Shown: positions 1 to 7,551, counted from the first letter of the stretch. The stretch: 25,058 nucleotides of DNA from Helicobacter sp. (GCF_022511165.1 NZ_JAFLSB010000020.1:1-25058), one strand, 5' to 3'. Notes: generated by a model from the letters alone, not told the origin. Translations and numbers: made by a program.

Positions 1-975
1 AGATTCACTAAGAGGAGTTAAAGTATGAGAGGGAGATACTGCCTTTTGTTTTTGAGGCAAGGTAGAAATACCTTGTGAATCTTGATTAGCAAAGGTAAGA
101 GAAAGAGAAAGGGATTCGTGAGTTTGGGCGTGAGGAGCAATCACATCATTAAAGATAAAAAGATTCTGTGGTTTATCGTGTTTAAGTTTTTCTAAAAGTG
201 GAGTAGTAGGCAAGGTATAACCATAAAGACTTAATCTCTCTCTTTGAGTAGATTCACCAATAACAAGCACAATATTATCAATAGGATTTTGTGTAGGCTG
301 CACTTCTAAACTTTGGGCAAGTTCATCAAATTTGTGATTGAGTTTTTTGTATTCTTCAATGAAAGCGCGGGTATTCATAATCGCACGATAGATTTGCCTT
401 GTATCATTATAAAGCATATCGCTCCAATCCTCATTGAGCGGCTTAGTCTGTGTGAGAATCATCACTAAGATAATGCCAATACCCACACCAAGAGCGTTAT
501 AGAGAGTATAGGCAATCTTTAATGAGGGGGAAATAGGCTGAATAATACGCCAAAGCACAAAAATACAAAGCACAAAAAACGCGTAAATGCCACAAATTGC
601 AGGGGTGATGTAGTTATGCAAAAACTCCGCACTCTCTTTTGGATTTGTCTCTAGGGCAACAATAACAAGATAGGAATTGAGATTAGTATCAAAAGTATAG
701 AGCAAAAATATATCGATAATAAAGCATATACAACTTAGAGCAAAAATAATCCACGCTAATGCCACTCCAAGCCGCTTTGGCAGCACAGAAAGAAACCAAA
801 ATACCAAAAAATAACTCACACAAAGCAAAAGCTCACGATAAAAAAACGAGCTAAACCAATACAAATCCCAATGCTTGGTATAGACAAAATATTGTGAGCC
901 AAAGAGGACAATGCTATTGAGAAAAAGTAAGATGATGTAGATTCTAAAAAGTGTGGAATTGCTAAGAAGTTTCAT
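1..975 (-). CDS. Phosphoethanolamine transferase-like membrane sulfatase-fold enzyme, 3' end cut off by window
   Basis: Reading from the ATG at 975 down to base 1 gives 325 open residues with no stop, so the C-terminal part lies outside. The first ~165 residues hold about five hydrophobic segments, the usual membrane part of the EptA/EptC (YhjW/YjdB/YijP) family. A soluble domain then begins with IVLVIGESTQRERLSLYGY (residues 234-252). The Glu of GES (E241) is the expected metal ligand. T285, in the stretch PHAQTHES, is the likely nucleophile that takes up phosphoethanolamine. Family members move this group from phosphatidylethanolamine to lipid A, core sugars or the flagellar rod on the periplasmic side; the acceptor cannot be told here. 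The start overlaps the permease stop (ATGA), so the two are probably co-translated. Remaining metal ligands (Asp/His near the C-terminus) are not visible. Family assignment is firm, substrate is not. Confidence 0.87.
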   Translation of the reverse strand, partial: MKLLSNSTLFRIYIILLFLNSIVLFGSQYFVYTKHWDLYWFSSFFYRELLLCVSYFLVFWFLSVLPKRLGVALAWIIFALSCICFIIDIFLLYTFDTNLNSYLVIVALETNPKESAEFLHNYITPAICGIYAFFVLCIFVLWRIIQPISPSLKIAYTLYNALGVGIGIILVMILTQTKPLNEDWSDMLYNDTRQIYRAIMNTRAFIEEYKKLNHKFDELAQSLEVQPTQNPIDNIVLVIGESTQRERLSLYGYTLPTTPLLEKLKHDKPQNLFIFNDVIAPHAQTHESLSLSLTFANQDSQGISTLPQKQKAVSPSHTLTPLSES

Positions 976-1685
976 TCAAGCTCCAATTTGTGCATAATCA
1001 AATATCGTGCGCCTAGATAAAATACGATGCTAAAGCATAAAGAAAGCGCGCAATAACTTATATGAAAACCTTTATTGCTACCTAAATCAAATCCTGCAAC
1101 AACAGAAATCAAAATTATAAAAAAAAGACTTTGGATTAAAAGCGCAAAGCAAAAACCCTTAAAAAGCACAAAAGTGCGGATTTTGAGGGCATTAAGCAAG
1201 GCGGCAATAAACAAAATAAGCGTGATATAATATATAGATTCTATGAGTATTGTAGGGAGTAGCTCAGCAATATAAGCAAAGGTGGCAACTCCAACACCCT
1301 CAAAAAATACACTAAGAAAGATTAGAGGAGAAAGCAGTAATGCCGCTAGAATCCACAATAATAAATGAATAATTTTTGAGAGCAAAATGCTATCAAGGCT
1401 AAGAGGCAAGGTAAGTGTCAAATACCCCCTATCGCCAAAAATCTCTACCCAAAATGTTTGAAATGCGCGCACAATAAGCAAGATTACAAAGGTGATATAT
1501 GCGCCAATACTTATTGTGGATAAAAATGTCCCAAGAATTGTAACAAGAAAAGCAGAAAAAAGAATCTCATAAGTATAAAACAAGCTAAACAACAATGCCC
1601 CAAGTATGCCTATGCTATAAGCAAAGCCTAGAGGCTTCAAGCTAGAAAAAAATTCATATTTAAAAAATATCCAAAATCCTTTCAT
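972..1685 (-). CDS. ABC transporter permease (ABC-2-like), 237 aa
   Basis: This is a very hydrophobic protein with about six membrane segments (roughly residues 20-40, 50-72, 105-130, 135-160, 168-198 and 205-230) and no signal peptide or soluble domain. Its length and topology fit the membrane half of a small ABC-2-type exporter. The matching ATPase is encoded just upstream on the same strand. The ATG at 1685 is preceded by AGGGG with a 7-base spacer, and it shares a base with the stop of a 34-codon ORF (TGATG). The 3' end overlaps the transferase start by four bases. Substrate is unknown; coupling to a lipid-modifying enzyme suggests an envelope component, which is inference only. Confidence 0.8.
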   Translation of the reverse strand: MKGFWIFFKYEFFSSLKPLGFAYSIGILGALLFSLFYTYEILFSAFLVTILGTFLSTISIGAYITFVILLIVRAFQTFWVEIFGDRGYLTLTLPLSLDSILLSKIIHLLLWILAALLLSPLIFLSVFFEGVGVATFAYIAELLPTILIESIYYITLILFIAALLNALKIRTFVLFKGFCFALLIQSLFFIILISVVAGFDLGSNKGFHISYCALSLCFSIVFYLGARYLIMHKLELE

Positions 1686-1789
1686 CAGCTAACCCCTACT
1701 ATTTCACAAGCAAATATTGCATAGAATCTAATGTTTTCTCCCCGCACAAAGCAATAAGTTTGAAACTCTTTTGTATTTACGCACTTCAT
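1685..1789 (-). CDS. Possible 34-residue leader or linker peptide between the ABC genes
   Basis: A short ORF fills most of the 133-base gap between the ATPase stop and the permease start. It begins ATG AAG TGC with AGGA eight bases upstream and ends TGATG, so its stop overlaps the permease ATG. The peptide starts MKCVNTKEF and ends CEIVGVS, with three Cys and no clear membrane helix. I recognise no family. The spacing looks designed for translational coupling; it could be a small subunit, a leader that tunes permease translation, or chance. Only the arrangement supports it. Confidence 0.38.
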   Translation of the reverse strand: MKCVNTKEFQTYCFVRGENIRFYAIFACEIVGVS

Positions 1790-1818
1790 TTGTGAATCCT
1801 ACTTAACTTTTTATATAT

Positions 1819-2523
1819 CTATACAAACCTTGCCACTTCAGCCTTAAACGCTTTTTGGAGATCTTCATATTGTTGCATTATAGATTCTATGTCTTTATAA
1901 TACAACATACGCCCCTCATACAAAAAAATCACATCACTTAAAATTGGCTGCACATCATTGACAAGATGTGTAGCAAGAATCACGCTTGAGTGTGAAGAAA
2001 CAGATGTTTTAATTAGCTCAAAGACTTTTTCTCTTGAATAGGGATCAACCCCAGCGATTGGCTCATCAAGCACATAGAGCTTTGCTTGACGCGCAAGAGC
2101 AAGAATAAGATGTAATTTTTCAATATTCCCCTTAGAGAGGCTTTTGATAGAAGAAGTGAGAGAGATATGCAGAGATTCACACATTTGCGTAGCCCTTTGC
2201 TTATTAAAATCAGCAAAAAAGGAGGCAAAATATTCCATACATTGCAATGCGTTCATTCGGGGATTTAAAATATTTCTATCGGGCAAATACGCGATGATTT
2301 CTTTTGTATAAAGATTTGGCTTTTGCCCATCAATAAGCACTTGTCCTTGATACTGATGCAAAAGCCCCACTAAAATCTTAATCAAAGTGCTTTTGCCACT
2401 CCCATTTGGTCCAAGCAAACCAACAATGCGTCCTTGAGGAATGCTAAAACTCACATCGTTTAAAGCCGCTGTATGAGCGTAAGTTTTACTTAAATGCGTG
2501 ATTTGAACAAGAGGATTAGACAT
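1819..2523 (-). CDS. ABC transporter ATP-binding protein, 234 aa
   Basis: This is the ATPase partner of the permease encoded after it. Counting from a GTG two codons upstream of the chosen start, Walker A GPNGSGKS is at residues 41-47, the signature is LSKGN (131-135, with N where Q or M is common), Walker B and catalytic Glu are LYVLDEP (151-157), the D-loop is AGVDP and the switch His is H188. The Q-loop is replaced by YLPDRN (81-86), as in YxlF/CcmA-like exporter ATPases that lack the canonical Gln. The start was set at ATG 2523 rather than the GTG at 2529, because GGAG lies five bases before the ATG while the GTG is buried inside that ribosome-binding site. Function as an exporter motor is well supported; the cargo is unknown. 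Confidence 0.88.
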   Translation of the reverse strand: MSNPLVQITHLSKTYAHTAALNDVSFSIPQGRIVGLLGPNGSGKSTLIKILVGLLHQYQGQVLIDGQKPNLYTKEIIAYLPDRNILNPRMNALQCMEYFASFFADFNKQRATQMCESLHISLTSSIKSLSKGNIEKLHLILALARQAKLYVLDEPIAGVDPYSREKVFELIKTSVSSHSSVILATHLVNDVQPILSDVIFLYEGRMLYYKDIESIMQQYEDLQKAFKAEVARFV

Positions 2524-2615
2524 ATTCACTCCGCAAACAAAAATGGGCTACCCTGCCTCTAAAGCTTACATTTATAACAAATGCAAAGAGGGAGGGAGAT
2601 TGAAGAGTAAAGATA

Positions 2616-2828
2616 TTAGAGTTTAGACTCGTAGCGGCGAAGCATATAGAGTCGTTTGAGCATTTTTTTCTTCGCGTTTGTCTTTTGTTTTTTACGCTTT
2701 TCGGTTTTAGATTCAAAAAATCTACGCGCGCGCACTTCTGTTACGACAAGATTGCGGTCGGTTTGCTTTTTGAACTTTCTATACGCTTCCTCAAAAGATT
2801 CGCTTTCTTTGACTTTAATACCGGGCAT
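2616..2828 (-). CDS. rpsU: 30S ribosomal protein S21
   Basis: The 70-residue protein begins MPGIKVKESESFEEAYRKF and ends LKRLYMLRRYESKL, with the basic middle (RARRFFESKTEKRKKQK) typical of S21. S21 binds the 30S platform near the anti-Shine-Dalgarno sequence and helps select mRNAs. An in-frame ATG seven codons upstream exists, but the start at 2828 gives the normal family N-terminus and has AGGTGA at good distance. It is a single gene, divergent from the tRNA-Arg, with a possible -10 at 2864-2869. It sits upstream of the ABC operon on the same strand; no convincing terminator separates them, so some read-through is possible. Confidence 0.96.
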   Translation of the reverse strand: MPGIKVKESESFEEAYRKFKKQTDRNLVVTEVRARRFFESKTEKRKKQKTNAKKKMLKRLYMLRRYESKL

Positions 2829-2863
2829 ATTCTCACCTGCTTTCTTCATAAAATTAGGGCGAT

Positions 2864-2869
2864 ATTCTA
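2864..2869 (-). promoter_or_regulatory. Candidate -10 box for rpsU
   Basis: TAGAAT on the minus strand lies 35 bases before the rpsU ATG. No good -35 is seen, which is normal for Helicobacter vegetative promoters. The box matches the -10 found before tRNA-Arg and hup. Confidence 0.4.
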
Positions 2870-2933
2870 CTTTGATTTTGTTGTAAATTTTCTTAAATGC
2901 ACATTTGTAAAGTGAGTTTTAAGAATTTTTAGC

Positions 2934-2939
2934 TAGAAT
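2934..2939 (+). promoter_or_regulatory. Candidate -10 box for tRNA-Arg
   Basis: TAGAAT lies 18 bases before the first base of the mature tRNA, with an AT-rich stretch upstream. Transcription would start around 2946 and leave a short 5' leader for RNase P. Confidence 0.45.
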
Positions 2940-2957
2940 GCCAAGCTTACAATGCTT

Positions 2958-3034
2958 GTGCTCGTAGCTCAGCTGAATAGAGCAACAGGTTGCGGTCCTG
3001 TAGGTCGGGGGTTTGAATCCCTCCGAGCACGCCA
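2958..3034 (+). tRNA. tRNA-Arg (anticodon GCG), CCA encoded
   Basis: The full cloverleaf can be folded by eye: acceptor GTGCTCG/CGAGCAC (7 bp), D-stem GCTC/GAGC, anticodon stem ACAGG/CCTGT, loop TTGCGGT with anticodon GCG at 2992-2994, variable loop AGGTC, T-stem GGGGG/CCCTC, discriminator G and CCA. It reads CGC and CGU arginine codons. Two oddities are present. First, the first anticodon base is G where most bacteria have A edited to inosine. Second, the D-loop AGCTGAATA has A at position 19 and the T-loop TTTGAAT has T at position 56, so the elbow pair G19-C56 becomes A19-U56. There is one G-U pair in the T-stem. The rest is standard, so it is probably functional. Confidence 0.97.
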
Positions 3035-3137
3035 TTTACTGATACCTCTTTGCATTTCTTTAAGATTCTTATGTCCTCTCAATACGCATCAATACATTTT
3101 GTTATTCTTTATCTTGCTATAAAACCTTTTACGCCTT

Positions 3138-3161
3138 TATTAAGAATATGTATTCTTAATA
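3138..3161 (-). terminator. Perfect AT-rich inverted repeat just after ftsZ
   Basis: TATTAAGAATA and its exact reverse complement are separated by two bases, starting five bases after the ftsZ stop. It can form a 9-11 bp stem. There is no clear U-run on the minus strand, so it may work as a Rho-assisted stop or an mRNA 3'-end stabiliser rather than a classic intrinsic terminator. Confidence 0.45.
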
Positions 3162-3165
3162 GTGC

Positions 3166-4332
3166 TTAATCTCGTGCAGCACGCAAATATGAAGGAACAT
3201 CAAGCTCATTATCAAATAAGCCGTTTTGCTCCTTAAATGATTGAGAAATAATGCGGTAGTTATCATTAATATCCTGTATGGCTTGCGCCTGTGATATTTG
3301 TTGTTTTTCTTGGATAGCAGGAGCATTATTATCAGTAACCATTTCTTTTTCAAAACCTGTGGCAATAATCGTAACGCGCACATAATCAGTATCTATATCT
3401 GTGCGCGTATAGGTGCCGTGAATGATGTCTGCATCTTCATCAGCCACAGAGCGAATAATTTCCATAGCATCGCTCATAGCAACCATTGGATAATCATCGT
3501 GAAACTCAAAGCTCACAAGCACACCTTTTGCGCCTGTAATATTTAAATTATCAAGCAAGGGGGATTCTATGGCTGCGCGCACAGCTTCAACAGCTGCATT
3601 ATCACCCTTTGACTCGCCAACACCCATAAGAGCCAAACCTTTATGGCTTAGAGCTGTTCGCGCATCGGCAAAATCCACATTTATACCTTGTGCGCTGTGC
3701 TTTAAAATCACATTTGACATACCATTTACTGCACGAGCAAGCACATCATCAACAATGCGCAATGAAGCTTTGTAGCCAAGATTACGAGGAATAATAGCAA
3801 GTAAGCGCTCATTAGGAATCACTACGATGCAATCACTCTCTGCCTTAAGATTCTGTAAGCCCTCTTCAGCAAATTTTGCGCGCTTATTCCCCTCTGATTT
3901 AAAGGGTTTAGTGACAACAGAAATTGTAAGCGCACCTACTTCCCTTGCAGCCTTTGCCACCACCGGAGCTGCCCCTGTGCCTGTGCCACCACCAAGCCCA
4001 GCACATACAAATACAATTTGTGCGCCACTTAATGTAGCTTTGAGCTCCTCATAAGTCTCTAATGCCGCTTTCTCACCTACTTCTGGTTTCGCTCCTGCAC
4101 CCCAGCCCCCCGTGAGCTTCTCGCCAAGTATCATTTTTACTTGAGCATTTGTCGTGTATAAGTCTTGTTTATCAGTATTTGCCGCTATAAGCTTCACAGC
4201 TTGATGTGGATATGTGCTTGCTAGGTGGGTAATCATATGTGAGCCACCGCCACCCACGCCAATAGCTACAATCCTAACACCCGGCGATTCTGGCTGAATT
4301 TCTTGTATATCAACGAGATTTGCGTTTTCCAT
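3166..4332 (-). CDS. ftsZ: Cell division GTPase FtsZ
   Basis: The 388-residue protein is the tubulin-like division ring GTPase. The glycine-rich nucleotide loop GGGTGTG is at residues 114-120, and an earlier GVGGGG is at 25-30. The catalytic T7 loop NVDFADAR (218-225) keeps both acidic residues, D220 and D223. After a variable linker (about 331-375) the C-terminal peptide LDVPSYLR (377-384) matches the conserved tail that binds FtsA. The ATG at 4332 follows AGGAGG with a 5-base spacer, one of the best ribosome-binding sites in the window, in keeping with the high FtsZ:FtsA ratio cells need. It is the last gene of the ppiD-like/ftsA/ftsZ set, nine bases after ftsA. Confidence 0.98.
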   Translation of the reverse strand: MENANLVDIQEIQPESPGVRIVAIGVGGGGSHMITHLASTYPHQAVKLIAANTDKQDLYTTNAQVKMILGEKLTGGWGAGAKPEVGEKAALETYEELKATLSGAQIVFVCAGLGGGTGTGAAPVVAKAAREVGALTISVVTKPFKSEGNKRAKFAEEGLQNLKAESDCIVVIPNERLLAIIPRNLGYKASLRIVDDVLARAVNGMSNVILKHSAQGINVDFADARTALSHKGLALMGVGESKGDNAAVEAVRAAIESPLLDNLNITGAKGVLVSFEFHDDYPMVAMSDAMEIIRSVADEDADIIHGTYTRTDIDTDYVRVTIIATGFEKEMVTDNNAPAIQEKQQISQAQAIQDINDNYRIISQSFKEQNGLFDNELDVPSYLRAARD

Positions 4333-4341
4333 CTAACCCTC

Positions 4342-5712
4342 CTAAAATAATTGACTTATCCACTTATAGAATCTTACAAAAAGATTGTTACTTTTATCTG
4401 TTTTGGATGGCATAATATCTGATAAATCATCAATTTGCACGATTTTTGAACTCAAAGTTTGCTCCTCACGAGCATTTTTTGGTAACTCAAGATTGTGTAT
4501 ATCTGTGCTTTCTCTAGTAATGGTGCTTTTTTTATAAAGAATATTTCTTTCACAATCCATTTCATAATTTGTATGTTGTCCTGCCCCGTGAAGAATTAAG
4601 CCTACTGCTGTCGCTCCATCTGTGCCTCTTAAACGATCAAAAAGCCCATCTACTGATATAGGTTTAGAGATTCTCACAGGTTTGCGAAAAATACTCGAAG
4701 CACATTCTTGCATACCCTCTAAATTTGCCATACCACCTGTAAGCGTAATACCTGCGCCGATTTTATCTTTTAAACCACTCTTTTCAATACTTTTTGCCAA
4801 AAGCTTCAAGGTTTCCTCAACCCGAGCAAAAATTACCGCGTGAATAATCTCTAGAGAAACAAGCTTTGTCGCATTCTCGCCTGTCATCATTGATACTTTA
4901 ATAGATTTTGTTTTGTCCTCATCGCTTAAAATGAGTTTGCCACATCCTGTTTTAATCTCCTCGGCAATGCTGGGGTGAGCATTTAATGCGGTAGCTAAGT
5001 CAATAGTGATATTATGCGATCCCACACTTAAAAAATCACAATAACGCATAGAATATCCACTATAAATCATCAAATCGCAGGTTTGCCCACCCATATCTAA
5101 ACACGCTACGCCAAGCTCTTTTTCTTCATTACTTAAAACCGCAATTGATGAAGCATAAGCGCTCAAAACGATATTTTTAATCTCAATACCCGCCTCACGC
5201 ACAGCGCGTTTTAGGTTTTCAAGTGCTGTTTTTTTAGCCGTAACGATATGCACAAAGGCTTCAAGGCGCGAGGCACTCATACCCATAGGATCTTCAGCAT
5301 AGCTTTGCCCATCAAGCCTAAACTCATAAGGCAATGCGTGGATAAGGGTATGATCTTCAGGAATTGCTGCATTATAGATAGCTGTTTGCATCACGCGATG
5401 AATCTCTTTCAGCCCGATTTCATTGTTTGGAGCATTGACAATCGCGGTTTCTCGAATACTCTTTGTATAAGCACCAGAGAGTGAAATAATCGCCTTATCA
5501 ATCTGCTCACCTGAAACCATTTTGGCATCATTTACAGCATTGCGTATAGCTGTGGAAGCTTGTTCAATATTTGTAATTGAGCCTTTGCGCACACCTTCGG
5601 CTTTGTGCATACCTGTGCCGACAATATGGGGGGTGCCATCATCTTTTATCTCGGCGATAATAGCATAAATCTTTGTGCTACCAATATCAATACCTAAAAT
5701 AATCCGATCCAC
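4342..5712 (-). CDS. ftsA: Cell division actin-like protein FtsA
   Basis: This 456-residue protein of the actin/Hsp70 fold anchors FtsZ to the membrane. Phosphate-1 motif GIDIGSTK is at 7-14, phosphate-2 LDMGGQTCDL at 205-214 and the adenosine motif LTGGMANLEG at 324-333. The FtsA-specific insertion (about residues 83-160) replaces the actin 1B subdomain. The last 16 residues, containing NLFVRFYKWISQLF, form an amphipathic helix that serves as the membrane anchor. The start is GTG at 5712, supported by GAGG upstream; ATG is not available there. The gene starts seven bases after the ppiD-like gene and ends nine bases before ftsZ, so the three are almost certainly one transcript. Confidence 0.97.
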   Translation of the reverse strand: MDRIILGIDIGSTKIYAIIAEIKDDGTPHIVGTGMHKAEGVRKGSITNIEQASTAIRNAVNDAKMVSGEQIDKAIISLSGAYTKSIRETAIVNAPNNEIGLKEIHRVMQTAIYNAAIPEDHTLIHALPYEFRLDGQSYAEDPMGMSASRLEAFVHIVTAKKTALENLKRAVREAGIEIKNIVLSAYASSIAVLSNEEKELGVACLDMGGQTCDLMIYSGYSMRYCDFLSVGSHNITIDLATALNAHPSIAEEIKTGCGKLILSDEDKTKSIKVSMMTGENATKLVSLEIIHAVIFARVEETLKLLAKSIEKSGLKDKIGAGITLTGGMANLEGMQECASSIFRKPVRISKPISVDGLFDRLRGTDGATAVGLILHGAGQHTNYEMDCERNILYKKSTITRESTDIHNLELPKNAREEQTLSSKIVQIDDLSDIMPSKTDKSNNLFVRFYKWISQLF

Positions 5713-5719
5713 TTGTGCC

Positions 5720-7243
5720 TCACTTGCTTACATCAATATAAATGGTAGTTTTGTAAGTTTGCTCAAGATATTCTGCCAACGCATCAAGGGTTGCTTCAAT
5801 CTTTGCATTTTTAGCAAATGCTATCATTTCATTATCTTGCGTTGGAGAATGGCTTAAAGTCTGCTCAAGCACACGATATAATACAACTTTATCATCAAAA
5901 AGCACATACCCCTCGCTCTCTTGTGAGCCAAATACTTGAGAAAGGAAATGCGCCTTTTGCTCATTTGAAAGCGTAGGGATAGATACAGAAGAAGCGAATC
6001 TATCCCCTAAGGAAACAAAACCAGTATTTATGCCACTAAAATTTTTGACACTCTCTTTAGCAAGATTAACAAGCTCTTCTTTTGCCTTTTGATGCTTATA
6101 CATTTGCGTAACTGCCTCTTTAGCCTCTTCAAAGCTTTGGTTAATGCTTTCTTTCTTATGTAGAATTTTCAAGGTTACAAAACCCTCATCAGCCTCAATA
6201 GGCTGCAAAACTTGCCCCTCTTGGGCTACTTTCATATCTGCTACAACCAAATCAACTCCATTATGTATAAAAAATCGTTCATCTTCTTTCAAAGTGCGCA
6301 CAATGCCACTCTTATCTCCATTTTTTAAATCACGATAAGCCCTTTTGGCAGCACTTTCTGCCTCAAGCTTTTGCACATCTTGTGTGAGCTTATCCTTACT
6401 CTGCTCCATACTTAATAATTGCCCATTCTCATCTAAATAATCACTTTTAAAGTTTTCATAATGCTCTTTAAGTGCCTCTTCACTAGGATTTTGCTCGTTA
6501 AAAGGAATGAGGATATATTCTATCTCAAATTCCATAGGACTCTTCCAATTATCCGCATTTTTCTGCCAAAATGCCTTAAGCTCCTCATCATTGACACTCA
6601 CTTGTATTTGAGAGAGAGGGATAGTCTTTATCATAAGTTTATCACTAATGCTATGCGTCATTTTGAGGACATCTTTTTCTAATGGTGTAGCAGACCATAG
6701 GGCGAGCGTTTCTGCCCCACCCACATTCATTAGTTTCAATACCTTTTGCAAAAGAAGTGTATTGCGTATATCCTCTTCAAATTCACTTTTACTTAAGCCC
6801 ATATCCCTCAAAGCTGCTTCATACACAGTTTGGCTAAATTGCCCATTTTCATCAACATAGACTTTTTCATCAATAATCGTTCGCCCCACTTCCTCATCGC
6901 TTACCATTAAGCCCAAATCGTGTGCAAAATTAAGAAGCTGGGTTTGCTGAATCATCTGTTGGAGGGCTTGCTGGGGTAAGCCTAACTGCTTTGCTTGAGC
7001 CTCATCAAGCGTAAGACCAAATCGAGTTTGCATCATTTCTGCATTTGTCCTAAAAATCCTACTATATGTCCTTTGAAATTCCGGTATGTGAATATCAATC
7101 TCCCCCACCTGCGCAACTTTATCATTACTTAAGCCAAACCCATAAGAACCCCAATTTACCATTCCAGCACCAATAAAGGCAATGGCACTAATCCAAATGG
7201 TAATAACAAGCCATTTCTTATGTTTTTGCATCCAAGTAATCAT
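5720..7243 (-). CDS. SurA/PpiD-like membrane-anchored periplasmic folding factor, 507 aa
   Basis: Residues 1-10 are basic and 11-29 form one uncleaved membrane helix (KWLVITIWISAIAF), which places the rest in the periplasm. Residues ~36-170 resemble the SurA-N chaperone domain (GEIDIHIPEFQRTYSRIF, and further helices with QALQQMIQQTQLL). A middle segment (~235-375) has the length and pattern of a parvulin domain, but I cannot point to its active-site residues, so prolyl isomerase activity is unproved. The C-terminal ~120 residues are helical. E. coli PpiD is longer (about 620). The gene precedes ftsA as in H. pylori HP0977, and co-expression may help fold division or outer-membrane proteins. 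The ribosome-binding site is weak (AAGG ten bases upstream). Confidence 0.85.
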   Translation of the reverse strand: MITWMQKHKKWLVITIWISAIAFIGAGMVNWGSYGFGLSNDKVAQVGEIDIHIPEFQRTYSRIFRTNAEMMQTRFGLTLDEAQAKQLGLPQQALQQMIQQTQLLNFAHDLGLMVSDEEVGRTIIDEKVYVDENGQFSQTVYEAALRDMGLSKSEFEEDIRNTLLLQKVLKLMNVGGAETLALWSATPLEKDVLKMTHSISDKLMIKTIPLSQIQVSVNDEELKAFWQKNADNWKSPMEFEIEYILIPFNEQNPSEEALKEHYENFKSDYLDENGQLLSMEQSKDKLTQDVQKLEAESAAKRAYRDLKNGDKSGIVRTLKEDERFFIHNGVDLVVADMKVAQEGQVLQPIEADEGFVTLKILHKKESINQSFEEAKEAVTQMYKHQKAKEELVNLAKESVKNFSGINTGFVSLGDRFASSVSIPTLSNEQKAHFLSQVFGSQESEGYVLFDDKVVLYRVLEQTLSHSPTQDNEMIAFAKNAKIEATLDALAEYLEQTYKTTIYIDVSK

Positions 7244-7287
7244 TAATCTCTAACCTTTGTAGCTCTTGTCATAAAATTAAACTTATA

Positions 7288-7296
7288 ATTGTAGCA
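7288..7296 (-). promoter_or_regulatory. Extended -10 promoter, proximal, for ppiD-ftsA-ftsZ
   Basis: The minus strand reads TGCTACAAT, an extended -10 (TGnTACAAT) 45 bases before the ppiD-like start. It has no clear -35. It would drive the division operon. Confidence 0.5.
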
Positions 7297-7343
7297 TAAA
7301 ATGCACCAAAGGGCGCAAATTGGATTTTACCATATAAATTATA

Positions 7344-7352
7344 ATTGTATCA
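7344..7352 (-). promoter_or_regulatory. Second extended -10 promoter, distal, for ppiD-ftsA-ftsZ
   Basis: The minus strand reads TGATACAAT, 56 bases upstream of the first copy, and both are followed by TATAA. Two similar boxes suggest tandem promoters for the division operon. Confidence 0.42.
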
Positions 7353-7465
7353 TTTTCTTCATTGTATTTCTAAAATGGCAAATCATAGCACTGCTCATAA
7401 ATTAAAGATATAAAATCCCTTATATAGAGCAGTGAGTATGGCTTCATCAAAATACAATTATTCTG

Positions 7466-7542
7466 TGGTGGACCTTGCAGGATTTGAACCTGCGACCAAT
7501 CGGTTATGAGCCGAGTGCTCTGACCAACTGAGCTAAAGGTCC
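7466..7542 (-). tRNA. tRNA with CAU anticodon (Ile2-type or elongator Met), CCA encoded
   Basis: The cloverleaf is complete: acceptor GGACCTT/AAGGTCC, D-stem GCTC/GAGC, loop CTCATAA with anticodon CAT, variable TGGTC, T-stem GCAGG/CCTGC, then A-CCA. The elbow bases are normal (GG in the D-loop, TTC in the T-loop). The absence of initiator marks (three G-C pairs in the anticodon stem, mismatch at 1-72) excludes tRNA-fMet. The acceptor and variable loop resemble tRNA-Ile2, whose C34 TilS turns into lysidine to read AUA, but elongator tRNA-Met cannot be excluded. The top pair of the anticodon stem is a C27-U43 mismatch. A TATAAT box lies ten bases upstream. Confidence 0.95.
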
Positions 7543-7551
7543 GCGCTCGGC

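Noticed and set aside
2829..2849. Seven-residue extension of S21 (MKKAGEN)
   Set aside because: Family N-terminus is MPGIKV, and AGGTGA lies at the right distance for the 2828 start.
2656..2915. Two plus-strand ORFs of 76 codons across rpsU
   Set aside because: They are antisense to rpsU, full of Phe and basic runs, and have no ribosome-binding site or family resemblance.
3035..3137. Hidden small gene or RNA between tRNA-Arg and ftsZ
   Set aside because: No ORF with a ribosome-binding site and no strong structure was seen apart from the inverted repeat listed.
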